A stretch of 61,367 nucleotides of DNA from the NCBI GenBank assembly GCA_018607835.1, contig JABBAS010000031.1:169100-230466 (forward strand), written 5' to 3'. This DNA comes from Methylobacillus sp. GTDB taxonomy: Bacteria; Pseudomonadota; Gammaproteobacteria; Burkholderiales; Burkholderiaceae_C. Positions 54,751 to 61,367 of the stretch are shown here, one piece after another. The notes under the pieces were generated by a model. That model was given only the letters and a program-made list of their open reading frames with translations, was not told the origin of the DNA and made no database searches. Numbering within the stretch: position 1 is the stretch's first letter; each line of letters begins with the position of its first letter. Made by a program: the position numbers and the translations under genes.

Positions 54751-55775
54751 ACGATGACGGGTGTCGCGCGATCCGTAGTGACCACTGTCCCAATGGCGTA
54801 GGCCTGCTCACCTAACGCCGTAAACGCGTCCTGTACGGCGCCGGCTTGGGCTGCTGGCACGATGGCGACCATGCCAATCCCGTTGTTAAACGTGCGATTC
54901 ATTTCGCTTTCGTCTATGCCAGCGGTTTGTTGCAGCCACGCGAATAATTCGGTTTGAGGCCATGCACTGCGCTGTAAGTCGACACCCAGACCCGCGGGTA
55001 AGACCCGTGGGATATTTTCGGTTAGACCGCCACCCGTGATGTGCGCCAATGCCTTGATGGGCTGGTCTTTCAGCACCTCGAGTACGGGTTTGACATAGAG
55101 GCGGGTAGGGGCCATCAAAGCCGCTCGGAACGGCTGACCGTCCAGGGTCTCTGGGCATGCTGCACCCGCTCGGTCTATGCACTTACGAACCAAGGAAAAG
55201 CCGTTGGAGTGCACGCCATTGGAGGCGAGACCCAGCACGACATCGCCCGCTTGTATCTCAGCGCCCGATAGTATTTTGGACTTTTCGACGACACCGACTG
55301 CAAAGCCAGCGAGATCGTATTCGCCGGCGGGGTACATGCCGGGCATTTCAGCGGTTTCGCCGCCAATGAGGGCGCACCCGCTGGCCTCACAACCTGCCGC
55401 GATGCCTTGAACAACCGCCGCAGCGGTGTCAACGTCCAACTTACCGCAGGCAAAGTAGTCTAGGAAAAACAAGGGTTCAGCGCCTTGAACCAAGATATCG
55501 TTTACGCTCATTCCGACCAAGTCTATGCCCACCGTGTCGTGCATATCCCATTCGAATGCCAGTTTGAGCTTGGTACCCACGCCGTCAGTACCGCTGACCA
55601 AAACGGGCTCGCGGTAGTTCTTGGGGACCTCAAACATCGCACCGAACCCACCGATACCTGCCATCACACCCGCCCGCATGGTTTTTTTTGCGAACGGCTT
55701 GATGCGTTCAATCAGGGCGTCGCCAGCCTCAATATCGACACCAGCAGATTTATAGGTAAGGGGAGTTTGGCTCAT
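54741..55775 (-). CDS. purM: Phosphoribosylformylglycinamidine cyclo-ligase (AIR synthase)
   Basis: Fifth step of purine synthesis, ATP-dependent ring closure to AIR. The start [40 protein letters not shown] and [12 protein letters not shown] are diagnostic. Length 344 residues from ATG 55775; the frame stays open upstream but has no family similarity. It is divergent from the AI-2E-type gene with about 120 bases between. Confidence 0.97.
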   Translation of the reverse strand: MSQTPLTYKSAGVDIEAGDALIERIKPFAKKTMRAGVMAGIGGFGAMFEVPKNYREPVLVSGTDGVGTKLKLAFEWDMHDTVGIDLVGMSVNDILVQGAEPLFFLDYFACGKLDVDTAAAVVQGIAAGCEASGCALIGGETAEMPGMYPAGEYDLAGFAVGVVEKSKILSGAEIQAGDVVLGLASNGVHSNGFSLVRKCIDRAGAACPETLDGQPFRAALMAPTRLYVKPVLEVLKDQPIKALAHITGGGLTENIPRVLPAGLGVDLQRSAWPQTELFAWLQQTAGIDESEMNRTFNNGIGMVAIVPAAQAGAVQDAFTALGEQAYAIGTVVTTDRATPVIVHT

Positions 55776-55894
55776 GGGATGGAATGGGTGGTTCAAGGGT
55801 GCTTGCGCACCGATAGAATCAAGGGGTTGGCGCCCGACAAGATACGCAGTACTCAAAGTACTGACATTGTATGAGGGCTGGGGAGTTCAACTGT

Positions 55895-56977
55895 ATGCAG
55901 AATCAATCGAAATTTTTCCAAGCGCTTGCCACATTAGGGGGACTTGGCGCGGCCGCGTGGTTGCTGGTGAACCTGGCCCCTGTGTTGTCGCCGTTTATTT
56001 TGGCAGCCGTATTGGCTTACGCCTTGGCGCCTGCCGTGGACGCCTTAGCCGCCAAGCGCATCCCCCGTTGGGTGGGCGCTGGCTTGGCGGTATGCCTCAT
56101 CATGCTATTTATGCTGGCCTTGCTGTTTTTGGTCGTGCCGGTCGTGACCAAACAGATACCGCTGATTCGCGAGCAAGTGCCGGCCTTGCTGACCCACCTC
56201 AACCAGTGGATACGACCCTTGGCCGCGCACTGGGGTCTGGATTTAGCTATCGACGTGGAACAGGTGCGGCAGAGCCTCTATGCGTTGCTCAGTAGCCACG
56301 ACCAAGACCTACTCAAAAGCCTGTTTGGCACCTTGCAATCAGGTGGTAGCGCGTTGCTGACCATTGTGGGTAACGGGGTGCTGATGCCCATTGTTGCGGT
56401 TTACCTATTGCTTGATTACCGTCGTGTGACCGAGGGCGTCTTTGGCCTCGTCCCCCCGAGGTGGCAGTCGGCGACGGGTTCATTTTTGCACGACGTCGAT
56501 GTGGTGTTAGGACGCTACTTGCGGGGGCAGGCTCTGGTGATGTTGGCGTTGGCAAGCTTCTACATCGCGGCGTTGGCTGCCATCGGTTTAGATTTGGCTT
56601 TTCCCATTGGCTTATTCACGGGAGTGGTTGTATTCATTCCTTTCCTGGGCTTTGGCTTGGGGCTGCTCATGGCCTTATTTGCTGCGGCACTGGAGTTTCA
56701 GTCAGTCACGGGGGTCTTAGCCGTTGCCGGGGTTTACGCAGTGGGGCAAGTGGTTGAAAGTATGTGGCTCACGCCCAAATTCCTAGGTGATCAAATCGGC
56801 CTGAGTCCGATTGCCGTCATCTTTTCTCTGATGGCGTTTGGCCAGCTGTTCGGGTTTGTGGGGGTGTTGGTAGCCTTGCCCGCGAGCGCGGTGTTACTGG
56901 TTGCGATTCAGCGTGTGCGAGCGCAATACGAGACCAGCGACTTCTATTTGCAGTCGGATAGTGACCAACACCCATGA
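55895..56977 (+). CDS. AI-2E/PerM family membrane protein
   Basis: Inner-membrane protein of the family once named for AI-2 export, now known to include permease-like proteins of varied roles. About seven or eight hydrophobic helices are seen: two near 10-55, one at 65-90, a soluble stretch (about 95-160), then several to 345. NPK-like and ESMWLTPKFLGDQIGLSPI motifs are typical. ATG 55895 is chosen (an ATG eight codons earlier is possible). It sits directly before hda, as in other Burkholderiales, with an ATGA overlap. Substrate unknown. Confidence 0.85.
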   Translation: MQNQSKFFQALATLGGLGAAAWLLVNLAPVLSPFILAAVLAYALAPAVDALAAKRIPRWVGAGLAVCLIMLFMLALLFLVVPVVTKQIPLIREQVPALLTHLNQWIRPLAAHWGLDLAIDVEQVRQSLYALLSSHDQDLLKSLFGTLQSGGSALLTIVGNGVLMPIVAVYLLLDYRRVTEGVFGLVPPRWQSATGSFLHDVDVVLGRYLRGQALVMLALASFYIAALAAIGLDLAFPIGLFTGVVVFIPFLGFGLGLLMALFAAALEFQSVTGVLAVAGVYAVGQVVESMWLTPKFLGDQIGLSPIAVIFSLMAFGQLFGFVGVLVALPASAVLLVAIQRVRAQYETSDFYLQSDSDQHP

Positions 56978-57660
56978 AGCAGTTGGCACTGGATATCGGC
57001 TTGGCGGCCCCGCCCAACTTGGATAATTTCGAGTCACAAGGCAACGAGGCGGTTCTAAAGCATTTGGTGTTGTGGCTGAGTGGTCAGCAACCCAACCCGG
57101 TGCCCACTTATATGTGGGGCGACACGGGCAGTGGCAAAACGCATCTACTCCACGGCGTGTCTGAGACGGCCCGTGAGAGCGGTTTGCAGGTTGGTTGGCT
57201 GGATGCCAGTCTGCTAGACCCGCCGGCGTTTAATGTCGATTGGGATGTGGTGGTGTTGGACGACTGTCATCTATACACAGCCAGCCAGCAGGCGGCCGCT
57301 TTTAATTGGTTCGTCAATGTCCTAACCCCGGTTGACGGCCGTGTGCGGGGGGTGTTCGCTGCTGGCAACCTACCACCCGCGGACTTGCAGTTACGCGATG
57401 ACTTGCGTAGCCGCTTGGGCTGGGGACACGTTTTTCAGCTGCACGCCTTAGATGAAAACCAGCGCCGCGCCGTGTTGCGCCGCGCCGCTGACGCACGCGG
57501 TGTCTTTTTGAGCGATGAGGTCATTGCCTTTATGCTCAGCCGCTTCTCGCGCGACCTCAGCAGCCTGATGCAGCTGTTAGGGCATTTGGATCAATATGCA
57601 CTGCGCACCCAGCGCAGTGTCACCGTGCCACTGATCAAGGCCATGCTAGAAGACATCTAA
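56974..57660 (+). CDS. hda: Hda, regulator of DnaA inactivation
   Basis: DnaA-related AAA+ protein that, with the sliding clamp, promotes hydrolysis of DnaA-ATP after initiation. The N terminus KQLALDIGL is a clamp-binding motif of the QLxLxI type. Walker A GDTGSGKTHLL is at about 49-59 and the Walker B region is VVVLDDCHLY. No DNA-binding domain IV follows (228 residues), which separates it from DnaA. Confidence 0.93.
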   Translation: MKQLALDIGLAAPPNLDNFESQGNEAVLKHLVLWLSGQQPNPVPTYMWGDTGSGKTHLLHGVSETARESGLQVGWLDASLLDPPAFNVDWDVVVLDDCHLYTASQQAAAFNWFVNVLTPVDGRVRGVFAAGNLPPADLQLRDDLRSRLGWGHVFQLHALDENQRRAVLRRAADARGVFLSDEVIAFMLSRFSRDLSSLMQLLGHLDQYALRTQRSVTVPLIKAMLEDI

Positions 57661-57710
57661 GCCTTGGCGAAAGTCATCTCTCAAGCCATCGCCCGCTCTC
57701 GAATGAACCT

Positions 57711-58394
57711 ATGAACCTCGCACTATTTGACTTAGACCACACCCTGCTACCCCTAGACTCTGACCATGCTTGGGGGCAGTTCACGGTCGGTATTGGTTGG
57801 CGTGAGCCCGTGGCCTTCGCCGAAGCGAACGATCGGTTTTATAGCCAATACAAAGCCGGCACACTCGATATCGTTGAGTACGTTGCGTTCGCAACGCAAT
57901 CAATCAGAGACTTGGGTGCGGACGCCGCGGCAACCGCCGCACAGGCCCACGCGCAGTTCATGACGCAAGTGATTCAGCCTGCCATTCGCCCCGAGGCTTT
58001 GGCCTTGTTGGCACGTCACCGCGCGGCTGGCGATACACTACTGCTCGTCACCGCAACGAATGCCTTTGTGACCGCGCCGATTGCCAAGGCACTGGGTTTT
58101 GCGCACTTAATCGCGGTTGACTTGGTGCTGGACCCTGTTGGTGTGCCGACAGGAGAAATCAAGGGCACGCCATCTTTTCGCGAGGGAAAGGTGACGCGTG
58201 TGGAACAATGGCTGCTGGCACAGGGCGAACCGCCCCTCTCGGAGGTGCCCAAGAGTACCTTTTACAGTGACTCCATCAACGACTTACCCTTGTTGGAGCG
58301 CGTGACCCATCCGGTGGCAACGAATCCGGATCCGCGTCTGCGGGCCGTTGCGAATGAGCGCAACTGGCCCCTATTGGAATTATTTAATGATTAA
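57711..58394 (+). CDS. HAD-superfamily (subclass IB) phosphatase
   Basis: SerB-like HAD hydrolase of 227 residues. Motif I FDLDHTLL (Asp7 and Asp9), motif II LLVTATNAF, motif III Lys in REGKVTRV, and motif IV YSDSINDLPLL are all present. Substrate is not fixed by sequence; phosphoserine and other small phosphates are possible. Conserved position between hda and pcnB in Burkholderiales. Overlaps pcnB by eight bases. Confidence 0.88.
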   Translation: MNLALFDLDHTLLPLDSDHAWGQFTVGIGWREPVAFAEANDRFYSQYKAGTLDIVEYVAFATQSIRDLGADAAATAAQAHAQFMTQVIQPAIRPEALALLARHRAAGDTLLLVTATNAFVTAPIAKALGFAHLIAVDLVLDPVGVPTGEIKGTPSFREGKVTRVEQWLLAQGEPPLSEVPKSTFYSDSINDLPLLERVTHPVATNPDPRLRAVANERNWPLLELFND

Positions 58395-59976
58395 AAATTT
58401 GATTACAAAGCTGCTGGGCGGCTCGCCTAAGGCGTCATCTGCGAGCCGCTTTGGTGCGCGTCAAGACGTGCCGTTCAAGGTGCATAAAATTGACCGCGAT
58501 TTGGTGGATGAACGTGCGCTGGATGTAGTGGAGACCTTGCAGGATGCCGGCTTTGATGCCTATATCGTGGGCGGTGCGGTGCGTGATTTGCTTTGTGGCG
58601 TAAAGCCCAAAGACTTTGATGTCGCCACAGACGCGACACCCGAGCAGGTGAAGCGCCTGTTTAGACGTGCCTTCATTATTGGGCGACGCTTTCGTATCGT
58701 GCATGTCATCTACGGTCGTGGCCGTGCGCACGAGGTCATTGAGGTGTCGACGTTCCGTGCCTACCTAGACAGCGCAGATGCCAAGCAAGTCAGTGGCAAC
58801 GAAAAAACCAGCAAGCACCAGTTGGCGAATAGCAGCCATGCAGTAGATGCATCGGGGCGGGTATTGCGTGACAACGTGTGGGGCCCCATGGAAGAAGATG
58901 CGGCGCGACGCGACTTCTCCATCAACGCGATGTACTACGATCCGACCACCCAAGTGGTGGTGGATTATCACGACGGCATTCGTGATGCAAAGAAACGGGT
59001 GATGCGCATGATCGGAGACCCGGCCGTGCGCTACCGGGAAGATCCCGTGCGTGTGATTCGTGCCGTGCGTTTCATGGCGAAATTGGCACACTTGGGCTTC
59101 AAAATGGAAAAGGGTACGCGGGCGCCACTGATAGCGAGTGCGCGCTTGCTTGCCGACGTCCCGCAAAGCCGCTTGTTTGACGAGATGTTGAAGTTATTGC
59201 AAACAGGCCACGCGTTAGCGACGATCGCGTCCTTGCAGTCGCTGGGGCTGGAGAAGGGCATCTATCCGCTGCTTGACTTGGCGGTGACCCGTTCGGCGGA
59301 CCCGTTCGTGCATCAGGCCTTGTCGGATACCGATCGCCGTGTGGGAGAGGATAAGCCGGTTGCCCCTAGCTTTTTGCTGGCCTGCATCTTGTGGTCGGAT
59401 GTGCGCGCAGGCTGGTCGGCGCGTCTGCATTCGCCCAAGGGGCCGCGTCTTAGCAGTTTTCCTGCCTTGCAAGAGGCGGTTGATGAGGTCTTTGACGCGC
59501 GCATTGGCGACGTATCTGGTCGCGGCAAGTTGGGCGCCGATATGCGTGAGATTTGGACCATGCAGCCGCGATTTGAAAAGCGGACCCCGGCGAGTGCGCT
59601 GAGTTTGGTTTCGCAGGTACGGTTTCGCGCCGGTTTTGACTTTTTACGGCTGCGGGCCAACGTGGGTGAGGTAGAGCCTGACATCGCCGAATGGTGGGAG
59701 GCGTTTAGTTTGGCCGATGAGGCAACGCGCCATGACCTGTTGCAAGGGCTACGTGCGACCAAGGCCGCGCCAAGAAAGCGCGCGCCTCGTAAGGGTGATG
59801 CCAGCGCTGGCGAGTCCACGGACGATGCGCCCACGCCGGCTGCGTTTGACGCAGCCTCAGACGAGGACGCGCCACCACGTAAGCGTCGCCGTCGTCGTCG
59901 CAGTAAGCCCAGTGATGGTGGGGATGCGTCAGGGACCAGCCCCAATCAGGGTGCTGGCACTGAGGACAATGACTGA
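58387..59976 (+). CDS. pcnB: Poly(A) polymerase I
   Basis: Adds 3' poly(A) tails that promote RNA decay. The nucleotidyltransferase motif is VGGAVRDLLCGVKPKDFDVATDA with Gly62-Gly63 and Asp76/Asp78. The RNA-binding head domain (RRDFSINAMYYD, RYREDPVRVIRAVRF) follows. The 529-residue chain ends in a low-complexity tail from about 455, with acidic and Ala-rich parts and a run of Arg/Lys (PPRKRRRRRRSKPSD). It overlaps the HAD gene and folK by eight bases each. Confidence 0.94.
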   Translation: MIKNLITKLLGGSPKASSASRFGARQDVPFKVHKIDRDLVDERALDVVETLQDAGFDAYIVGGAVRDLLCGVKPKDFDVATDATPEQVKRLFRRAFIIGRRFRIVHVIYGRGRAHEVIEVSTFRAYLDSADAKQVSGNEKTSKHQLANSSHAVDASGRVLRDNVWGPMEEDAARRDFSINAMYYDPTTQVVVDYHDGIRDAKKRVMRMIGDPAVRYREDPVRVIRAVRFMAKLAHLGFKMEKGTRAPLIASARLLADVPQSRLFDEMLKLLQTGHALATIASLQSLGLEKGIYPLLDLAVTRSADPFVHQALSDTDRRVGEDKPVAPSFLLACILWSDVRAGWSARLHSPKGPRLSSFPALQEAVDEVFDARIGDVSGRGKLGADMREIWTMQPRFEKRTPASALSLVSQVRFRAGFDFLRLRANVGEVEPDIAEWWEAFSLADEATRHDLLQGLRATKAAPRKRAPRKGDASAGESTDDAPTPAAFDAASDEDAPPRKRRRRRRSKPSDGGDASGTSPNQGAGTEDND

Positions 59977-60445
59977 GCGGCCTTTGGTTCGTTCTACGGT
60001 ACGCACCTACATTGCGGTAGGTGCCAATCTCGGTGATGCGCAAGCCCATGTGCACGCCGCCCTGCATGCGCTTGAGACGGTGGGTTCGGTACAAGCCGTA
60101 TCCCACTTGTATCGCACAGCGCCGCATGAGGCCATCGGTCCTGATTATGTGAATGCGGTGGCTTGTGTCGACACAGCGCACAACGCCGTGACGCTGTTGC
60201 GTCACCTGCAAGCACTTGAGGCGGCAGCCGGACGCCAGCGCTCCACAGTGAATGCGCCGCGTACCCTCGACCTCGATGTGCTGTTGTTCGGGCGCGCCAG
60301 TGTGTGGTCACCGACCCTGACGATTCCGCACCCACGTATGTGGACGCGCGCCTTTGTGCTGTACCCCTTACGGGATGTCGCGCCCCATCTTGTCGGTGAT
60401 GCCCACCTGGCGCAGGTGGCCGGTCAGCCGATCACTCAGCTGTAA
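59969..60445 (+). CDS. folK: 6-hydroxymethyl-dihydropterin pyrophosphokinase
   Basis: Pyrophosphorylates the pterin alcohol in folate synthesis. YIAVGANLGD is near residue 14, YRTAPHEAIGPDYVNAV follows, and the catalytic APRTLDLDVLLFG has Asp101 and Asp103. C-terminal IPHPRMWTRAFVL is typical. ATG 59969 lies inside pcnB; 158 residues. The gene converges on pdxH, 12 bases away. Confidence 0.95.
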   Translation: MTERPLVRSTVRTYIAVGANLGDAQAHVHAALHALETVGSVQAVSHLYRTAPHEAIGPDYVNAVACVDTAHNAVTLLRHLQALEAAAGRQRSTVNAPRTLDLDVLLFGRASVWSPTLTIPHPRMWTRAFVLYPLRDVAPHLVGDAHLAQVAGQPITQL

Positions 60446-60456
60446 CGCCGACGAGC

Positions 60457-61101
60457 TTACGGCGCTAAGCGTTCGCGCAACCAATGTCCATCGTGGCCGG
60501 GCGTATAAGCCAAGCGGTCGTGCAGACGGCTTTTGCGCCCTTGCCAAAACTCCCAGCGTGCGGGCGCTAAGCGGTAGCCTCCCCAATGTGGCGGACGTGG
60601 TGGTTGCGTTAAAAATTCGGCGCTGTACTTCGCCGCCGCGTCTACCAGCACCTCGCGCCCGCTAATGGGTTGGCTTTGGGGGCTTGCCCAAGCGCCGATG
60701 CGGGAGTCCAGTGGACGGCTGTGGAAATAGGCATCACTTTCTTCGTCGCTCACTTGCGTAACGACGCCTTCTATCCGCACAACGCGCTCCAGTTCTACCC
60801 AATGAAACTGCAAAGCCGCGTAGGGATTGCCCGCCAGCTCTTGCCCTTTTCGGCTTTGGTAGTTCGTGTACCAAACGGGGCCGCGCTCGTCGATGCCTTT
60901 GATCAAGACGACCCGCGTGCTTGGGCGCATGTCCGATGACACGGTTGCCAATGTCATGGCATTGGGTTCGGGGATGTGGCTGGTAATGGCTTCCTGCAAC
61001 CACCGCTCAAATTGCAAGCGTGGGTCAGCGAGCGATTCGCTCTCGTTGAGTGCGGCGAGTTCATAGCTTTTCCGCAGGTCGGCAATGGCGTCTGTATTCA
61101 T
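60457..61101 (-). CDS. pdxH: Pyridoxamine/pyridoxine 5'-phosphate oxidase
   Basis: FMN enzyme forming pyridoxal phosphate, completing the pathway that PdxJ begins. [33 protein letters not shown], the FMN stretch [12 protein letters not shown], and the end [15 protein letters not shown] are diagnostic. Length 214 residues. No ribosome site is visible before the ATG, and a TATACT box lies only seven bases upstream. Confidence 0.96.
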   Translation of the reverse strand: MNTDAIADLRKSYELAALNESESLADPRLQFERWLQEAITSHIPEPNAMTLATVSSDMRPSTRVVLIKGIDERGPVWYTNYQSRKGQELAGNPYAALQFHWVELERVVRIEGVVTQVSDEESDAYFHSRPLDSRIGAWASPQSQPISGREVLVDAAAKYSAEFLTQPPRPPHWGGYRLAPARWEFWQGRKSRLHDRLAYTPGHDGHWLRERLAP

Positions 61102-61107
61102 GATCGA

Positions 61108-61127
61108 AGTATAGACGTGCGTCGCAC
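61108..61127 (-). promoter_or_regulatory. Candidate pdxH -10 element with adjoining palindrome
   Basis: On the minus strand TATACT (61113-61108) would place the transcript start at or near the pdxH ATG (61101), giving a leaderless mRNA. Immediately upstream lies the perfect dyad GTGCG-T-CGCAC (61117-61127), between the -35 and -10 positions, where a repressor could sit. No good -35 is seen. Confidence 0.3.
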
Positions 61128-61220
61128 TTACTTGCTATTTCGGGTCTGACACGTCGCCGGGTGTCGCGGCCCGCGTTAGACTAAACTAGCTTCGGTTTGA
61201 CCTCAGAAAGAAACAAGACC

Positions 61221-61367
61221 TTGGAAAATTCGTCGCAAGAAGAAAACGCTGTGTTGTGGCTACTGCCCGTCGTGGGTTTGGTGTTGGCGCTCACGATTGC
61301 CGTTGCACTGCGTGTCACCGCCGTGCACGCAGCGCCGGCTTTGCCCTTGGCCGTGAGCCCAACAGCC
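61221..61367 (+). CDS. Start of an exported or membrane-anchored protein (3' end outside window)
   Basis: Open frame to the right edge beginning MENSSQEENAVLWLLP from TTG 61221 (TTG 61197 is an alternative). A hydrophobic stretch of about 20 residues (LWLLPVVGLVLALTIAVAL) ends in VTAVHAAPA, which looks like a signal peptide with an Ala-x-Ala site. Too little is present for a family. Divergent from pdxH; the 120-base gap holds a small GACAC/GTGTC dyad (61148-61165). Ribosome site is weak. Confidence 0.5.
   Translation, partial: MENSSQEENAVLWLLPVVGLVLALTIAVALRVTAVHAAPALPLAVSPTA

Overview
The window is ordinary core chromosome of a Betaproteobacterium, most likely order Burkholderiales. The main reasons are the gene orders maf / yceD-rpmF-plsX-fabHDG-acpP-fabF-rpoE-rseAB-mucD-lepA-lepB-rnc-era-recO-pdxJ-acpS-nagZ and sdhCDAB-sdhE-gltA with leuCDB-asd-fimV-truA-trpFBA-accD. 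A DUF3579 protein next to argD and a citrate-lyase-like gene beside mdh and acnB fit the same group. By eye, composition is even (roughly mid-50s % GC in genes). Genes are tightly packed, often with 1-8 base start/stop overlaps. I see no tRNA, rRNA, CRISPR array, insertion sequence, prophage or toxin-antitoxin cassette.

Layout. 1-3663 (+): end of lolA, rarA, lysS. 3660-5177 (-): an RsmI-family methyltransferase paralogue and maf. 5333-12104 (+): yceD, L32 and the fatty-acid/phospholipid block plsX, fabH, fabD, fabG, acpP, fabF. 12132-16757 (+): a YgfX-like membrane protein and the envelope-stress operon rpoE-rseA-rseB-degP, closed by a strong terminator. 16809-17256: the only gap over 300 bases. 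It is AT-rich and full of inverted repeats, with two adjacent DnaA-box-like sequences and a second intrinsic terminator that no protein gene explains. 17257-25025 (+): lepA to nagZ. 25039-35880 (-): accD, trpA, trpB, trpF, truA, fimV, asd, leuB, leuD, leuC. 36171: a bactofilin gene on the + strand. 36707-47611: a TCA-cycle block of two divergent arms (gltA, sdhE, sdhB, sdhA, sdhD, sdhC on -, mdh, citE-like, acnB on +) around a GntR/UTRA regulator. 47742-61101: a flavin monooxygenase, argF-argD, DUF3579, rpsT, murJ, a SirB1-like protein, purM, an AI-2E-type membrane protein, hda, a HAD phosphatase, pcnB, folK and pdxH. The start of an unidentified exported protein runs off the right edge.

How it works together. 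The first half supplies malonyl-ACP-based fatty-acid synthesis, holo-ACP (AcpS), the acyl-phosphate branch to phospholipid (PlsX) and carboxyltransferase (AccD), next to sigma-E envelope surveillance and protein export (LepB, LolA). The second half supplies Trp, Leu, Arg and aspartate-semialdehyde synthesis and four TCA steps (citrate synthase, aconitase, succinate dehydrogenase, malate dehydrogenase).

The most interesting signals are regulatory. One is the structured degP-lepA intergenic region. Another is a 12-base palindrome (TCTTATATAAGA) present both beside the TCA GntR gene and in the argD/DUF3579 divergent region. A third is a 15-base palindrome upstream of sdhC. I found no clearly new multi-gene system. 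All coordinates, motifs and dyads were read by eye. Similarity calls rest on remembered family features, not on searches.
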